Positions 10,414-22,600 are shown, counted from the first letter of the stretch. The stretch is DNA of 64,000 nucleotides from Glebionis coronaria (GCA_025667525.1 CM046875.1:199492125-199556124); one strand, 5' to 3'. Notes: generated by a model from the sequence alone, not told the origin. Made by a program: numbers and translations.

Positions 10414-12432
10414 GACCATTGCAATGTCCTCATGCAATGCATTAATTACAAAGCAAGGTTACACTTTTCATCACAATCAATCCACATTGGCCTTTATTAA
10501 AGGGATAGAAAATAACAAAACAAGTAAAGAAATCAAAAACTTACCTTAGGGTTTTAGAATATCGTGAATGATTATCATCCTCAAGTTTCACGTTCCCCAA
10601 ACCAAGCTTAAAAATGAGATCATTGTTATTATAAGTTAGCAAACTAACACAAACTCATGTAGGCCAATTATTCACTTAGACTCCCTTATTCCTAGGTGTA
10701 TCTCTTATATTTTATTGTTGTCTTGAATGATCACGAGGATGCATTGTTTGACTTATTTCAATAGTTTATTTAGGCCGAAAATAAAGTAGGACGATTTAAT
10801 CAATAGTTAGCTAAAGGACAAAATCTTTTAAAACTGCTTCTCGGGACCTCATAAAGTTCATATCTTGGCATAACTCGCTTCACGATTTGAGACCTTTCTC
10901 GGACTGATATTTGGCAGTGACTTCATAATTCAAATCTTGAGAGACGTTCATGAAATAATGGTCTTCTCTTCATAATAGGAATTTCTTCACTTGAAGTTTT
11001 GAGAGATTCTTCATACTTGGACCACGACTTCTTCATTTTTCTCCAATCATTACTTTGGACTTTGATATACAACGATCCGCCTCCTTTTAGGACTTGGATC
11101 TATTTATCCTCATACCTTGCTAGGGTCTTTTCGGATAGAGTTCTCCATGATCTTTTATGGAGTTTTTGCTTTTCATCGTGTGTCTCGATCCTTCATATTG
11201 ATTTTTGATAAATGATTCTTCACATCACTTTTGGATCTTTAGCAACAAAATGTAGCCCTCATGCCTTGTTAGGGCCTTTTCGGACTCGCCAATCTTTGCA
11301 TCCCGCTTCAATAAGTTATGCCTTGGCTATGAACTCTAATCAATACCGAGCAACTTTTAAAGGATCTTGGGCTAGAAGCTAAGTAACTTTTCAAATCGTA
11401 CAACCTTATTTATTGAAGATAAATTTATTAGCAAGCGATGGGAGAATAGGCTTATAATCAACTCACATAAATTCACGAAAGAATACCAAACTTATAATTG
11501 ACTCTATCATTTCTCGTTCTCCACAATTTAAAATCTCAAGGAATGAGACTCGTGGATGCTTAGCCTATTAAATCAAAGTTTTGGGTTTTCGAGTCATCTA
11601 TAGGATCTTGCAAACTCTTAGACTTTTTCAAGTTTAGAATTAGCATTTTAAAGTTCCTTTGATAAACGACTCTCTAGGATCAATTATAGGAACTTGCGAA
11701 AAGTTCTTGTTCTTAACCCGTGAGAGTTAAGACTTTCGCGTTTTAAAGCTCCCTATATAAAAGCCTAGCAAAACTTGACTTAAACACGTTAAGGATACTA
11801 GCTAGAGTAAACTTAGATAAGTAAACTCGGGTTAAGTCAAAAGATTCATGACGTTTGAAAACTAAAACCACTTTATTAAAATTTATTCTAACAACGAAAT
11901 AAAACAACTATAACAAAGGTAAAACTACTAGGCCAAAATAGATCAAAAATTTTGAAAAATGTCGAAAAATCAATTTTCCGGTTAAAATGAGGACAAATAC
12001 AAGGAAAAGGCCACTTAACTTCGACAGAAGTCCCCCCTACACTTGATATAAACATTGTCCTCAATGTTTAAGCATGTGGGAGTAAGCTCCCCTACACTTA
12101 GGACATTGTGCACTTTGTTTAAATCTTGTTAAGGAAGAGACAACTAAAGAGATTCCTATTTTAATATTGTAAAATATAAAATAGAGAATCAAAAGAGTTT
12201 AGGATAGAACCGGGAAGACGGAACACAGAATCACGGTTCGTCAAAAGTCATCAAGAATGGATCTTTGAAAGCTCGAATCCCTGTGTATGATTAGAAAGAA
12301 GACAACAAACAACATACTAGGGTCTCCCCCTACACTTATTATATAAACAAGAGAAAAAGGATAGATCCTTGGGTTGCCTCCCAAAAAGTGCTTGTTTTTT
12401 ATAACTGAGTCGTGAGCCTGACTCGACCTTGA
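10414..12432 (-). other. 3' non-coding region of element C, related to that of element B
   Basis: Two kilobases with no credible gene. Several blocks match the post-integrase region of B (25400-27221) in order and orientation: a block with two stem-loops near 12000-12110, a block with GAGAAATGATAGAGT near 11500, a block with AATAAAATATAAGAGATACA near 10710 and a block with CTAACTTATAATRACAATGATCTC near 10630. Conservation of non-coding sequence between two different elements suggests a role in replication, packaging or RNA structure. An open frame at 10999-11208 is antisense and unsupported. Confidence 0.75.
12052..12067 (-). other. Conserved stem-loop ACATTG-AGGA-CAATGT in element C
   Basis: The 16-base inverted repeat is identical to the one at 25799-25814 in element B. 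It is flanked on both sides by AGTGTAGGGG-type purine tracts. A second stem-loop (GGGAG-CTTA-CTCCC) lies just upstream on the minus strand, at about 12076-12089. Confidence 0.75.
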
Positions 12433-14874
12433 TTAGCATAGGAAGAAGCTTGAAACACATCCACCGGGATCAAATACATGGTTTTCGTCCATCAAATAGC
12501 ACAAGCTTAAGGCGAACAAGGCAAACCAAAGAAGAGTAGGCAAGGTTCCCTTAAGCAGTTGTTGAGCACGGTAGAAGCAAGGGTGATGAGGTGCAAGCAT
12601 ATCTTCATAAGTTCGAAAGATTTTTCCTTTTATTTCATCAGATGGATACTGAGATGGCTTGAAGATTCCAATACCGGGTTCGAACACCTTTTCCTTTAGG
12701 GGAAAATAACACTCAGGCTCAACAGATCTTGAAGAAGATCCGATCATAAATCTAGCAATCTCATCCTCAGACGGATGGTAGAGAGGAGTTAAGACATAAG
12801 TGTTGTTGATATCGGTGTCGGCCGGCTTCTTCTCCTTTGAAAGAAGTTTCTTCAAATCCGTAGAACGATAAAGACCATAATCATCAAATTCTAAAGGAGG
12901 AGCATCACTCTCATGAGGGAAGTATGTATTGAGAAAAGTAGCAAAGTCTTCCTCAAATGAGTAGTCATCCAAAGTAGGATCAAGTGTTGTTGGCGGAGGA
13001 TCTTCATCATGTGAAGAATCACTCGAAAGAGTATCCGCCTCATCATAATCATAATAAGTGGGCATGTCTGGATACTCAGAAGTAAAATCATCATAATCAT
13101 CTTCATCGGAACTATAATCGTCATCATAAGCATCAAAGATCGATGGAGAATCATAAATTGATGGAGGATCAGAATTGGATAGAGAATCATCCACATCATC
13201 TTGGAACAGTGGATTATCAAAGCAAGAATCGAATAGAGGATTGTTGTAGACGACAAAATCATCAAGCACATTAATCATATTCGCTGATTCTCTTCCATAG
13301 GATTTGTTTGTGATCTTCCACATTTTGAACACTTGTTGTTCATTCCCGACCCTTAAAATTAGCTCACCTTCGGCAACATCGACTAGAGCTTTTCCGGTTC
13401 TCAAGAATGGCCGACCAAGTATTAACAGAATTCGAGGGTCCATTTCATAATCTACAACAACAAAGTCGACCGGAAAAGTGAAGGTGCCAACTTTAATGAA
13501 CACATCTTCGGCAATACCAACGGGGTAAGCGAAAGTACGATTTGCAAGCTCAAGAGTCATCTTCGTTGGTGTAAGGTCGGGTAATGATAGTGTTGTCCAA
13601 ACACTTAAAGGCATCAGATTGATACTGGCCCCGAGATCAACTAGGGCAGTAAATTCTTCGGTTTTGTTAAAAATGCAAGGCAACACAAAACGACCGGGAT
13701 CTCCAAGTTTCTCTGGAAGTTCTTTAAGAATAACTGCATAACACTTTTCATTTAAGCGTGTGTTGGCGAGCTCAACCAGTTTTTCCTTCTTATTAAGCAA
13801 TTCCTTGAATGCTTTGACAAATTTTGGCATGTGGACAAGTGCTTCAACAAGGCTAATGTTGAAATTCATTTGAGAGATCATCTTCAAATAGTTTGACACT
13901 TGAGTGTCATCCTTAGTTAGCAAGTTAGGCTTGTCCAAGCGAGAAGGATATGGGATGTTGGGTTTATAGGTGGAAGGTGGGGTTGGTGAAGGGTTCTTCT
14001 TGGGTACATCAGTAAGAGGTGGAAACGGTAATGGAGAACTAATACTAGGCGTGGGAGTAGGAGGGATAAACGGTGGTGGAGGAGGTGTGGATGGAGTAAC
14101 TGGGGGAGGGATAGATGGTCCTACTAAGGTTGCTCCACTGCGTGTAGTAATAGCACTCACATTCGCTCTCGGGTTGGTGACGGTGTTGGAAGGTAAAGAG
14201 CCCGAAGTAGAGGGTGGAGTGGTTGATAAGAAACTAGCCAGCATATTCTTCAAATCATTTGTTTGAGTGCTAAAAGAGGTTTGTATATCATGTCGAAGCT
14301 CGGATCTAATGTCATTACCTTGCTTAGTGATATCCCCTTTCAAATTGATAATTTGGCTTTGCAGATTCTTAATTTGCTCTCCTTGGGTTCTCATTAAGGC
14401 GTCAACATCTTGATTGATGGGTGGGGCTTGTTGAACGGGTGGGTGATAAGGATTAGAAGCTCTAGGTGGTATTTGGTTGCTTCTATTGTAGTTGTTGGGA
14501 TTGTGGTTTTGAGGAGAAAAACCGGGTGAAAGGTAGTTGTTCGACCGGTAACTTAGCAAATTTCGATCCCCTTGAGGTCGGGGTTGGTAATTTTCCGGTG
14601 AATAGTTACAATAAGCCGCATACACGTTTTCCGGATTGCCTTGAGTAGAAGGAAAATCGGTGTATGAGTGAGGACCGCCGCATGTCTCACAAGAAATTGC
14701 TACAGCTTTAACTTGTTGTTGTTGGTGTGTAGTGATGAGGAAGATATTTTTTTTCATTTCGGCCATCATGCGGGTGAATTCGGTCATATCGGGGTTTGCT
14801 GAAGTAGAATAAACATTGACTCTCGGTTTGTTCCTTGAAGAAGCGGAGGAATCCCAATTTTTGTGATGAGTAGT
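12433..14874 (-). CDS. gag-protease polyprotein of element C, C-terminal 813 residues
   Basis: This is the larger part of C's only protein. The frame is open back into B's LTR to 14904, but C's own sequence begins at 14874; removing B and one GTAGT copy joins it in frame with 31259-31993 for about 1058 residues in total. In whole-protein numbering: a zinc-knuckle-like CETCGGPH near residue 305 whose last cysteine is replaced by phenylalanine, a proline-rich linker, a retropepsin domain with VDLGAS at about 658 and LILGRPFL near 735, a strongly acidic Asp/Ser/Tyr-rich stretch (about 800-880), and a C-terminal region with a hydrophobic, membrane-like segment LLWFALFALSLCYLM near 1020. No RT, RNase H or integrase follows. 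The long open frame suggests recent function. The tail is not recognised. Confidence 0.85.
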   Translation of the reverse strand, partial: TTHHKNWDSSASSRNKPRVNVYSTSANPDMTEFTRMMAEMKKNIFLITTHQQQQVKAVAISCETCGGPHSYTDFPSTQGNPENVYAAYCNYSPENYQPRPQGDRNLLSYRSNNYLSPGFSPQNHNPNNYNRSNQIPPRASNPYHPPVQQAPPINQDVDALMRTQGEQIKNLQSQIINLKGDITKQGNDIRSELRHDIQTSFSTQTNDLKNMLASFLSTTPPSTSGSLPSNTVTNPRANVSAITTRSGATLVGPSIPPPVTPSTPPPPPFIPPTPTPSISSPLPFPPLTDVPKKNPSPTPPSTYKPNIPYPSRLDKPNLLTKDDTQVSNYLKMISQMNFNISLVEALVHMPKFVKAFKELLNKKEKLVELANTRLNEKCYAVILKELPEKLGDPGRFVLPCIFNKTEEFTALVDLGASINLMPLSVWTTLSLPDLTPTKMTLELANRTFAYPVGIAEDVFIKVGTFTFPVDFVVVDYEMDPRILLILGRPFLRTGKALVDVAEGELILRVGNEQQVFKMWKITNKSYGRESANMINVLDDFVVYNNPLFDSCFDNPLFQDDVDDSLSNSDPPSIYDSPSIFDAYDDDYSSDEDDYDDFTSEYPDMPTYYDYDEADTLSSDSSHDEDPPPTTLDPTLDDYSFEEDFATFLNTYFPHESDAPPLEFDDYGLYRSTDLKKLLSKEKKPADTDINNTYVLTPLYHPSEDEIARFMIGSSSRSVEPECYFPLKEKVFEPGIGIFKPSQYPSDEIKGKIFRTYEDMLAPHHPCFYRAQQLLKGTLPTLLWFALFALSLCYLMDENHVFDPGGCVSSFFLC
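14870..14874. repeat. Target site duplication of element B, left copy
   Basis: GTAGT directly before B's 5' LTR is repeated at 31254-31258 directly after its 3' LTR. The target was the gag frame of element C. Confidence 0.92.
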
Positions 14875-16102
14875 TGATGAGACTGCTTTTATACATGGTC
14901 TCATCGTTCTTTTTGGGCTTAAAATGCATTAAATATCATCAAAATACCCAAATATATGCTTGTGTTTGTTACTTGTGTATTTTAGGTACGAATATTGGGA
15001 AAATGACAAAAGATCACAAGAATCACGCAAAAACGAACACGGGAAACGAAGCCACACGATGAACCAAGCCCTAATGAAGAAATTTCCAAAGAAAACCCTT
15101 GAAGATTTGAAGAATATTGAAGATTGGTCCTCCAAGTTTGAAGAATTGACACTTTATACCCTTGTATCTTCATAATTACAAGTTTGGTCCCTGAAGTTTG
15201 TCAAAATTACAAAAAGGACCCTTAACTATGAAGAATTGGCAAATTTAGTCCCTCAACAAATCTAAATTGTCAATATTGGTCCTCCAAGAAGTCAACAAAC
15301 AAGTCAAGGCCTTGAAATATGAAGACATGTCAAAATCAGTCCTTGGAATATGAAGAAATTGCATGTTTAGTCCTTAAAACAAGTTTTAAAACTTGTTGTG
15401 CCAAATTTGACAACCTTCCCAAAGTTGTCATGTGTTAATTTGGCGTTGATAGCCATTTTTAACAAAGTGAACAAAGTGTGAATTGTGAAGGGCCAAACCT
15501 GCCAGACAACCTACGACAAATCATCCAATCCCTGCTTGACACCTCACCCACTCACACTCTTCCACCAATCAAATTCAACCCTCCTGCCATGTCACCCATC
15601 CACTCACCCCTTAACTGAATACTTAATTCAGTTTAAACCTTCCCACCAAAACACTTAATTTAAAAAGTCATTAACCCCAAACGGATTAAACACCTCTTAA
15701 ATCCACCCTTAAACCCTAATTTTTCCAGGAAGAACATCACTTAAAACAAGGGGTTTTTGGATGATATTTTCCAGATCCTTAATTAAACACCTCTTAAACC
15801 TTAAACCACCCTTAAACTCCCATCACCATCACTTCACATGTCCCTCCAACCCTCCCCTGCCCCACTTTTCACTCTCAAACAAAACTTGGCAGCAAGATCA
15901 ACAACCCTCAGCAATTTCTTGTTCTCAAAGGTTAAATGAACGTCCTAGATTGCTTCTACATCACTGGCATCTCAGCTACATGCCAAGATCATCACATGGC
16001 TTTGTTTTGACTCAAAATTCAAAAATCATCCAATGGCAAGATTGGAAGTTCACTTGTTAGGGTTTTAGCTTCTTATCACTTCTAGAATCACAATGTAAGC
16101 CT

Positions 16103-16112
16103 CTATATAAAG
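16103..16112 (+). promoter_or_regulatory. TATA box in 5' LTR of element B
   Basis: CTATATAAAGGCC follows AATGTAAGCCT. It is the most convincing core promoter in the LTR and is repeated at 28450-28459 in the 3' LTR. Transcription would start near 16135-16140. Confidence 0.55.
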
Positions 16113-17640
16113 GCCTTTAGGACGTAGCATACTTCTTGTTCTTGATTTTTCTCCTTTTTCACAAACTTTGTAAAGCCAGTTTATGAGTTAATATAAATGG
16201 TTTAAGTATTGTTGATGAGAAATATTGAGTACCCTTTACATTTTCAGTTGATTTAAAGTTCATTGTTTAAGTTTGGTTTAAGTTTCAGCAAAGTTTTTTT
16301 GAATTTCCAAGTTTCTGATTAATTTTCAAGCCTTTTCTCAAATCTTAAATCTTATTTAAAACCTGTTAAAATGGTGATTAATTGTGTTAGTATGATGGTA
16401 TTTGAGCTTGTGTATGTCCATAACACCATGGCTTGTTCTGGTGTAGTGGGTACCCAAGTTTAAACAAGCCATTGGTTTGGTCCTTTCTTTCTTTTTTAAG
16501 CTTATTATTATCTGACCTATAAGCTAAGGCTTTCTTCTAGCTTAATCCATAAGCTGGGAGCAAGTTTTAAGCTTTTTACACAAGCTTTGTTCACTCTTAT
16601 CTTAGCAGATTCAAAGAGGAACCTTTCTTGTTCATATTTGTTAAGTAGAATTCCATCAACACCTCAACAAAGTTCAGCATAGACCCGGGTCTATTGGAGG
16701 TGGTTTTTCAACCACAAAGGGTCCTGGATGTAGGACCCTTAAGGTAGTCATTGTTCCCTTTTTCATTTTTTAAAGTTTCTGAAATTTTATGTGCTTTTTG
16801 TGATTTTGCTTGTTAAGTGTTTAAATGAATGTTTGAGTGCTTAAATCTGCTTAAATAGGACTTGTATGCATGCTTAGTTAGTGGTCAATCACTTGGGTTA
16901 AGTCTTGATTGGGTTTGCTTTGAAAAAAAGTTGACATTCAGATTCAAAGGGGTGTTTGGATTTGCACATTAAGTAAGATTACTTGGTTGATTATGTGTTA
17001 AAAGCTGTTGGAATACACTCATCATTTAGTAATTAGGTATTTAGTGTGCTTAAGTTTCAGTTTGAACAAGTTTTGAACACTTTGCAGCTTAAAATTTGGG
17101 AAAAATAGCTAAAATCAGTTAACTGCCTTGGTTGCATGATTTTGTGAGAATTTGTGCTTGATTCATTGCAAGTTGTTAGATATAAGGTTGTTTAAGGAGT
17201 GTGATTCAGCTTCAAGTTATTTAATATCATTGTGAGCTTTGTTTGAAGTATTGAATCTCACCTGTTTGTCAATTGCACCAGCAACTTGTGCTAAGTATAT
17301 CAGTGACTTGTTCTTGAACTTTTGAGCTTGATTTTGTGCTTGCACTTGCTTAATTTGTGTTTGATTTGACTCCTTGTACTCCAAAGAGTACAAGGGTGCC
17401 TTTGTTCCATCAAAAACACCACCACAAAGCAAGATCAAGCCCTCTTGATCATAACTGCACAAGTGAAGAAAACTTCATTTGTTCATCAGAAAGTCATAAT
17501 ACCTGGGCACGTTTTTTTGATTTCTAGACCTTAATCTTCTTAAACTTTGGATTGTGTTTGAGTTTTAGTAGTTAATTAAGTACCTAGTTTAAGTTTTTAA
17601 AGTAAAAAAAAAAAAGAAAAATTTGGCAAAAAGTTCACCC

Positions 17641-17706
17641 TGCCTAGACTCGAACACGCGACCTTGCGTTCCAAGGAGTAACGTGTTAACCAGTGATCTA
17701 GATGAC
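17641..17706 (-). other. tRNA-like segment in the LTR of element B
   Basis: The minus strand carries an A-box-like TAGATCACTGGTTAACAC, then GTGTTCGAGTC resembling an internal B box. The spacing fits a tRNA, but the T stem does not pair well, so this is not a functional tRNA gene. The 3' LTR copy (29986-30050) has GTTCGAGTCC, closer to consensus. Confidence 0.4.
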
Positions 17707-18911
17707 TTTTTACGTTATGGTTTGATTTCATTACTTATTTAAGGGGTTTTGTTTTTGTAGCTTATTTAAGTAACAGCTTAGTAATAAGCATTTTCCAGCT
17801 TATTCCTTTGAGGATATATCTGTTTATCATTTTTCTTAGGATTATATTAGTGTTTTTGATTTTTCTGAGCAAAAAGCAAATTTTTCCCTTTATTATTTTA
17901 TTTATTAGGAATATTTTAAGTTTAATTTTTAGAAAGTCTTTTAAAAATAGTAAAAAGTGATTTAAAAATCTGGAAAAATAATTTTTAGATTTCTAATCAT
18001 ATTTTTGAGGTTTACAGCTTATTAGGTTTTCAATTTAGCTTATTTTTAATTTTATAGGATTTTAGGGTTTTTAAGCAACTTTAAAATTCAATATAAAATT
18101 ATTAAATAGGTTTCAGAAAATTTGGTTTGCATTTTTGTGTTAGTTACATTATTCAGGATTTTTGGTAATTTCTTAGAATTTATTTACAAACTTTTTATTT
18201 TTTTGAATATTTTAATATTATTTTATTATTAAAATTTGAAGTTTTATTTTTTCTTGTTTTTACATTTTTCCTAGGTTAAGGACATTGAATTAGGAGTTTT
18301 GTCACTTTCCACTTATTTTCTAGGTCTTTTAATTATTTTCTATAATTAATTTAAGATTTAATTGATTTTAGGAGTTTTTAATTGTTTAAAAATAGTTTTA
18401 ATTGGTTTTAAAATTTTGAAAAATAGTTTTTAGCTTAATTAGGATACTTTTAAGGTTTACAAACTTGAAAATCTTGTTTAGGGCTTTTTAATAATTAAAA
18501 GTTATTTTTAGGGCTTTAATTAGCATTAAAAAGTCATTTTCTAATTAATTAAAAGGTTTTAGCAAGTTTGGATTTTTTGTAAACTCTTAGAATATTATTG
18601 GGGATTTTTAGGAATTTTTAGGAATTTTTAGGTTAAAATTTTAATTTTGGCACTATTTACGGTTTTACGTTTACGCCTTTTTCGTCGTAGTTTAATTCAT
18701 TTTCGTAACCGTCTTTCTCTTCTAATCCCATTTCTTTCTCAATCAATATAATCACAAACATTAATCAACTCTTAACACAACGCACTTGCCTCCTTGGGAA
18801 ACGAACTTGGACTTCACTTGGGTCATTAGTGCTCGGTTTTCCTAAATCGACACTTAATACTACCACTATTTGTCATCCTTTTCCTAAAGGTACAAAAACT
18901 CTACATCATTT

Positions 18912-18929
18912 TGGCGCCGCTGCCGGGGA
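18912..18929 (+). other. Primer binding site of element B
   Basis: TGGCGCCGCTGCCGGGGA starts three bases after the LTR. It complements the 3' end of plant tRNA-Asp with one mismatch (tRNA identity from family knowledge), as in Athila elements. Confidence 0.85.
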
Positions 18930-19654
18930 GGCGTGTTGTGTTTTGATTGAACCATTGTTGTTTTTATATATAGCCATAAAAGTAATTGTATTAGTAGCAC
19001 TCTACTAATACGTATTATCGGTTTTTCGTTTTTTGTGAATATTATTACTATATTGTATACGTAGAACAATAAATTTACAAGTACTCCAAATACGTGAGAA
19101 ATCACAACCTTGACTTGGGAGGTCATTACCCGATCATTGTATTCGAATCTCAAACCAAAGAAAAAGGCAAAAATAGATAAATACTTTCGAGAAGCTCGAT
19201 TTTGAGAAATACAAACTATAAGGTGGGTATAAGGCGGTTGTATTTCACGACCTAAAGGAAAAAGGCTCTTAAGTGCTTTGCGCCGCCTCGTTTCCTCCGC
19301 TTGCTTGTGCGTATTTTGATTTTTAAAGCTAATCGAGGGTTTTGCCGCCCAAAGTATTACTAAGTATCATATATATTTTCTTGGTTTCTATTGATTAAAC
19401 CCTCTTGAACGATTTGGTGTTCCACCATCGTTCTAAAGTCATCGAAGGCGTTCACTTCACGTGATCGTTTTCATTCCTTGAGGCTTCTTTAATCGAGAGA
19501 TTTGATTAAGGAGGAGATTTGTAGATTTGTGTCTACTAATACATTCCAAAAATCCAAAAAAAGTAAAAACAATCAAAAAACACAAAAAAAATTGAAAAAG
19601 TAAAAACACCAAAAAGAATCTTCTTTGCTCGCCTTCTCGTTGTACGTGACGTTT
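18930..19654 (+). other. 5' leader of element B
   Basis: About 0.7 kb between primer site and gag start. It contains the inverted repeat TATTAGTAGCACTCTACTAATA (near 18988), also seen in A's leader at 7-28; this may be a dimerisation or packaging hairpin (inference). No gene is seen. Confidence 0.6.
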
Positions 19655-22600
19655 ATGCAAACTCGCTCTAAAGCAAGACGTGCTCGTAAACGAAGAAACA
19701 AATCACTCACTCCTACTATTGAGGAGTCTCCTATTGACGAACCCATTGTAGTGAAAGAAGCACCCATGGCTAATCGAACTATGATGGAGTTGCTTCAAGC
19801 ACCCACCGAGGGTTATGGAGAAGCGATTGTGATTCCCGCTATCCTTGCAGAGAATTTTGAGGTTAAGACGGGTTTGTTGTCAATGATTCAAAACAACAAG
19901 TTTCGAGGTGACGAAAAGGACAACCCTCATAACCACATTCGCCAATTTAATCGTCTCACCGCCACATGCAAGTTTAAGGACGTCTCAAACGACTCGATTA
20001 AGATGATGCTTTTTCCGTATTCCTTAGCGGGGCCCGCAAAAATTTGGTTAGAGAAAGAGCCACCCAATTCTATATTGACGTGGAAGGATCTCGTTTCAAA
20101 ATTCGTGAACCAATTTTTTCCGCCCTCTAAGACTACGCACTTGAAAAACGAGATTTCAAAGTTTTCGCAAGAGTATAATGAGAGTTTTTCAACGGCTTGG
20201 AATAGGTTTAAGGAAATGTTGCACGAATGTCCTCATCATGGTTTTTCCGACTTGCATCAAATAGACACGTTTTACAATGGCTTGAACGATCATGAGCGTG
20301 ATTATCTTAATGCCGCCGCGGGTGGTAATTTTTTGTGTAAGACGGTCGAGGAAGCATTGCTAATCATTGAGAATAGGTCTAAGGTGTATTGTCCTCGTAG
20401 CACGTCAAGTGTTCGTAAGGCTTCGTCTTCGTCTTCGCCTTCATTGTCACACACCGTTGATGCTTGCCAAGTCGAGGCTAATTTGGAGAACAAAATTTTT
20501 GATATAGTGAAAGGCTTGTTAGTTGAGTTTAAAGTTGGTGAACAACCCGCTCCCGCTACGATTAAAGCGGTTGAGGTTTCTTGTATGTATTGTGGTGGAG
20601 CTCACGATTATTCCGAGTGCATTACCAACGGTGGTAACACTTTGAGTGCCTTCGCGGCCGCGGGAACTTATAACCAAAACGGTCAAGTTCCTCGCACTAA
20701 TCAATTGACTCCACCAGGTTTTCCACCAAATCAAAATGCTAACAATTATCGAAACAATCAAGTTGGTTTCCAAAGCAATCAAAGGAACAATTACAAGGGT
20801 AATAACAACTATGGGAATCAAGGGAGTAGTAGTAGCCAATTGCAAAATCAAAATCAAAACCGTAATTTTCAAAACACGAGTCAAGGTCTTCAAAATGCTT
20901 ACACTAAAGAACTTCCAATGGACTTTGTGAATTACGCCACGGCAAATGATAAGATTTTGGAAAACATTCAAGAGCAATTGGCTAATCAAGCTAGGGACAC
21001 GGCTAAGAACGCAAAGGAGTTAGCTAATTTTGTTAAGGAAAATCTAGCCATGAGAAATGAGTTAAAAAATGATTTTGCTAACCAAATTCGAGGTCAAAAC
21101 AACAAGATAGAGCAAAGTCATGCTAGGCTTGAACAAAGAATTGACCAAAAAGCCGCTAGCCAAGATTTGAAGTTTAATAGTCAAGATGCTAAGCTTAACG
21201 CCATTTTAGAAGCCGTCATAGGGAACAAAGCCTCTACTTCGAGTAGTTTGCCTAGTAACACCGTTTCAAACCCGAAGGGAGAGATGAAAGTGATTACCAC
21301 ACGAAGTGGTAAGACACTTAAAGAACCGACTCCTCAACCAATTACTCCAACGGTGGAGGAAATTGAGGAAGAACCCGAGGTGGTGGTCGAAAAGGAGCAT
21401 ATCTCAAGCCCACAAAGTACCGCTCATGCCACACCTACGGTTGACCCATCACCCATATTGGAACCCGAGATTCCAAAGGCTATGCCTATGCCCCAACCCA
21501 CACCACCCTTGCCTTACCCATCGAGACTTAGGAAGGAGAAACGACAAGAGCGCGATAACTACCAATTTGAGCTTTTTATGAAAATGTTTCGTGGTTTGCA
21601 TTTTAATGTGAGTTTCGCCGATGCTTTGGTCATGATGCCTCGATTTGCCGCTAACTTTAAGAGTATGTTGAACAACAAGGAGAAATTACACCAAATTTCT
21701 AGTTGTTCGTCGGTTTATCTTAATCGCATACCTCAAAAATTCGGTGATCCCGGTAAATTTTTGATCCCTTGTGCAATTCAAGATATGGAAGAATGCTATG
21801 CCTTGGCCGATCTTGGTGCTAGCATTAACTTGATGCCACTTGCAATCTACAAGTCGCTCAATCTTCCTAATCTTACTCCTTCACGAATGTCTATTGAGTT
21901 GGCCGACCATTCCACGATTCTTGCATGTGGTTTGGCGGAAGACGTTTTTGTGAAAGTGGGGAAGTTCTACTATCCCGTAGACTTTATCGTTGTTGATATC
22001 CCCACGGATCCTCAAGTTCCTCTTATTTTAGGTCGTTCGTTTTTAGATACGTCTATGGCTTTAATTGATGTTCATGCTAGAAAGATCACCTTACGTTTCA
22101 ACGACGAGGAACTTGTTATAAACGCAACTCAAAATTCTCAACTTTCTCATGTCTATTCCGTTGCTACCATAAACCTCGTTGACATGATCGACGTGGTTTG
22201 CGAGGAATTTTCACAAGAAGTTTTAGGGTTTGGTGATGAAGAAACTAGTGGCAATCCCACTATGTTAGATCCAATTCTTGATAATTCGACACCAACCTTC
22301 ACTCCTTTTGAAGGTGGTGGTTTTACGTTGGAAGAATTCGATGTTCCACGTACTTGTGACGAAGACCTCGACAACGATGAGGACTTCTCGATTATTAAGG
22401 ATTTTCTCAACGATTTCCCATTTCCTCCACCCGAGGAGGTTATGAGTATCGAGCCCAAATCTTCACTTGAGGAACCACCTATTCTCGAGTTGAAAGATTT
22501 ACCTCCTCACCTCGAATATGTCTATTTGGAGGAGGACGACAAGTTGCCGGTTATTATTGCGAAGGATCTTTCGAATGATGAAAAAACCGCACTTGTCGAT

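Larger units (their letters stand above)
14875..18908 (+). repeat. 5' LTR of element B (4034 bp)
   Basis: The LTR runs from TGATGAGACTGC to CTACATCA. Its first about 30 bases contain an inverted repeat GATGAGAC ... GTCTCATC. A TATA box lies at about 16103-16112. A minus-strand tRNA-like segment sits at 17641-17706. The last kilobase is extremely AT-rich. Open frames such as 14960-15175, 15761-16060 and 17217-17462 recur in the other LTR only because the LTRs are copies, and have no recognisable product. Confidence 0.95.

Noticed and set aside
14960..15175. Short frames in B's 5' LTR that recur at 27307-27522 in the 3' LTR
   Set aside because: Recurrence is due to LTR duplication, not conservation; not matched in element A's related LTR and no domain is recognisable.
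17641..17706. Candidate functional tRNA gene
   Set aside because: T stem and acceptor stem do not pair and it lies inside an LTR; kept only as a tRNA-like relic.
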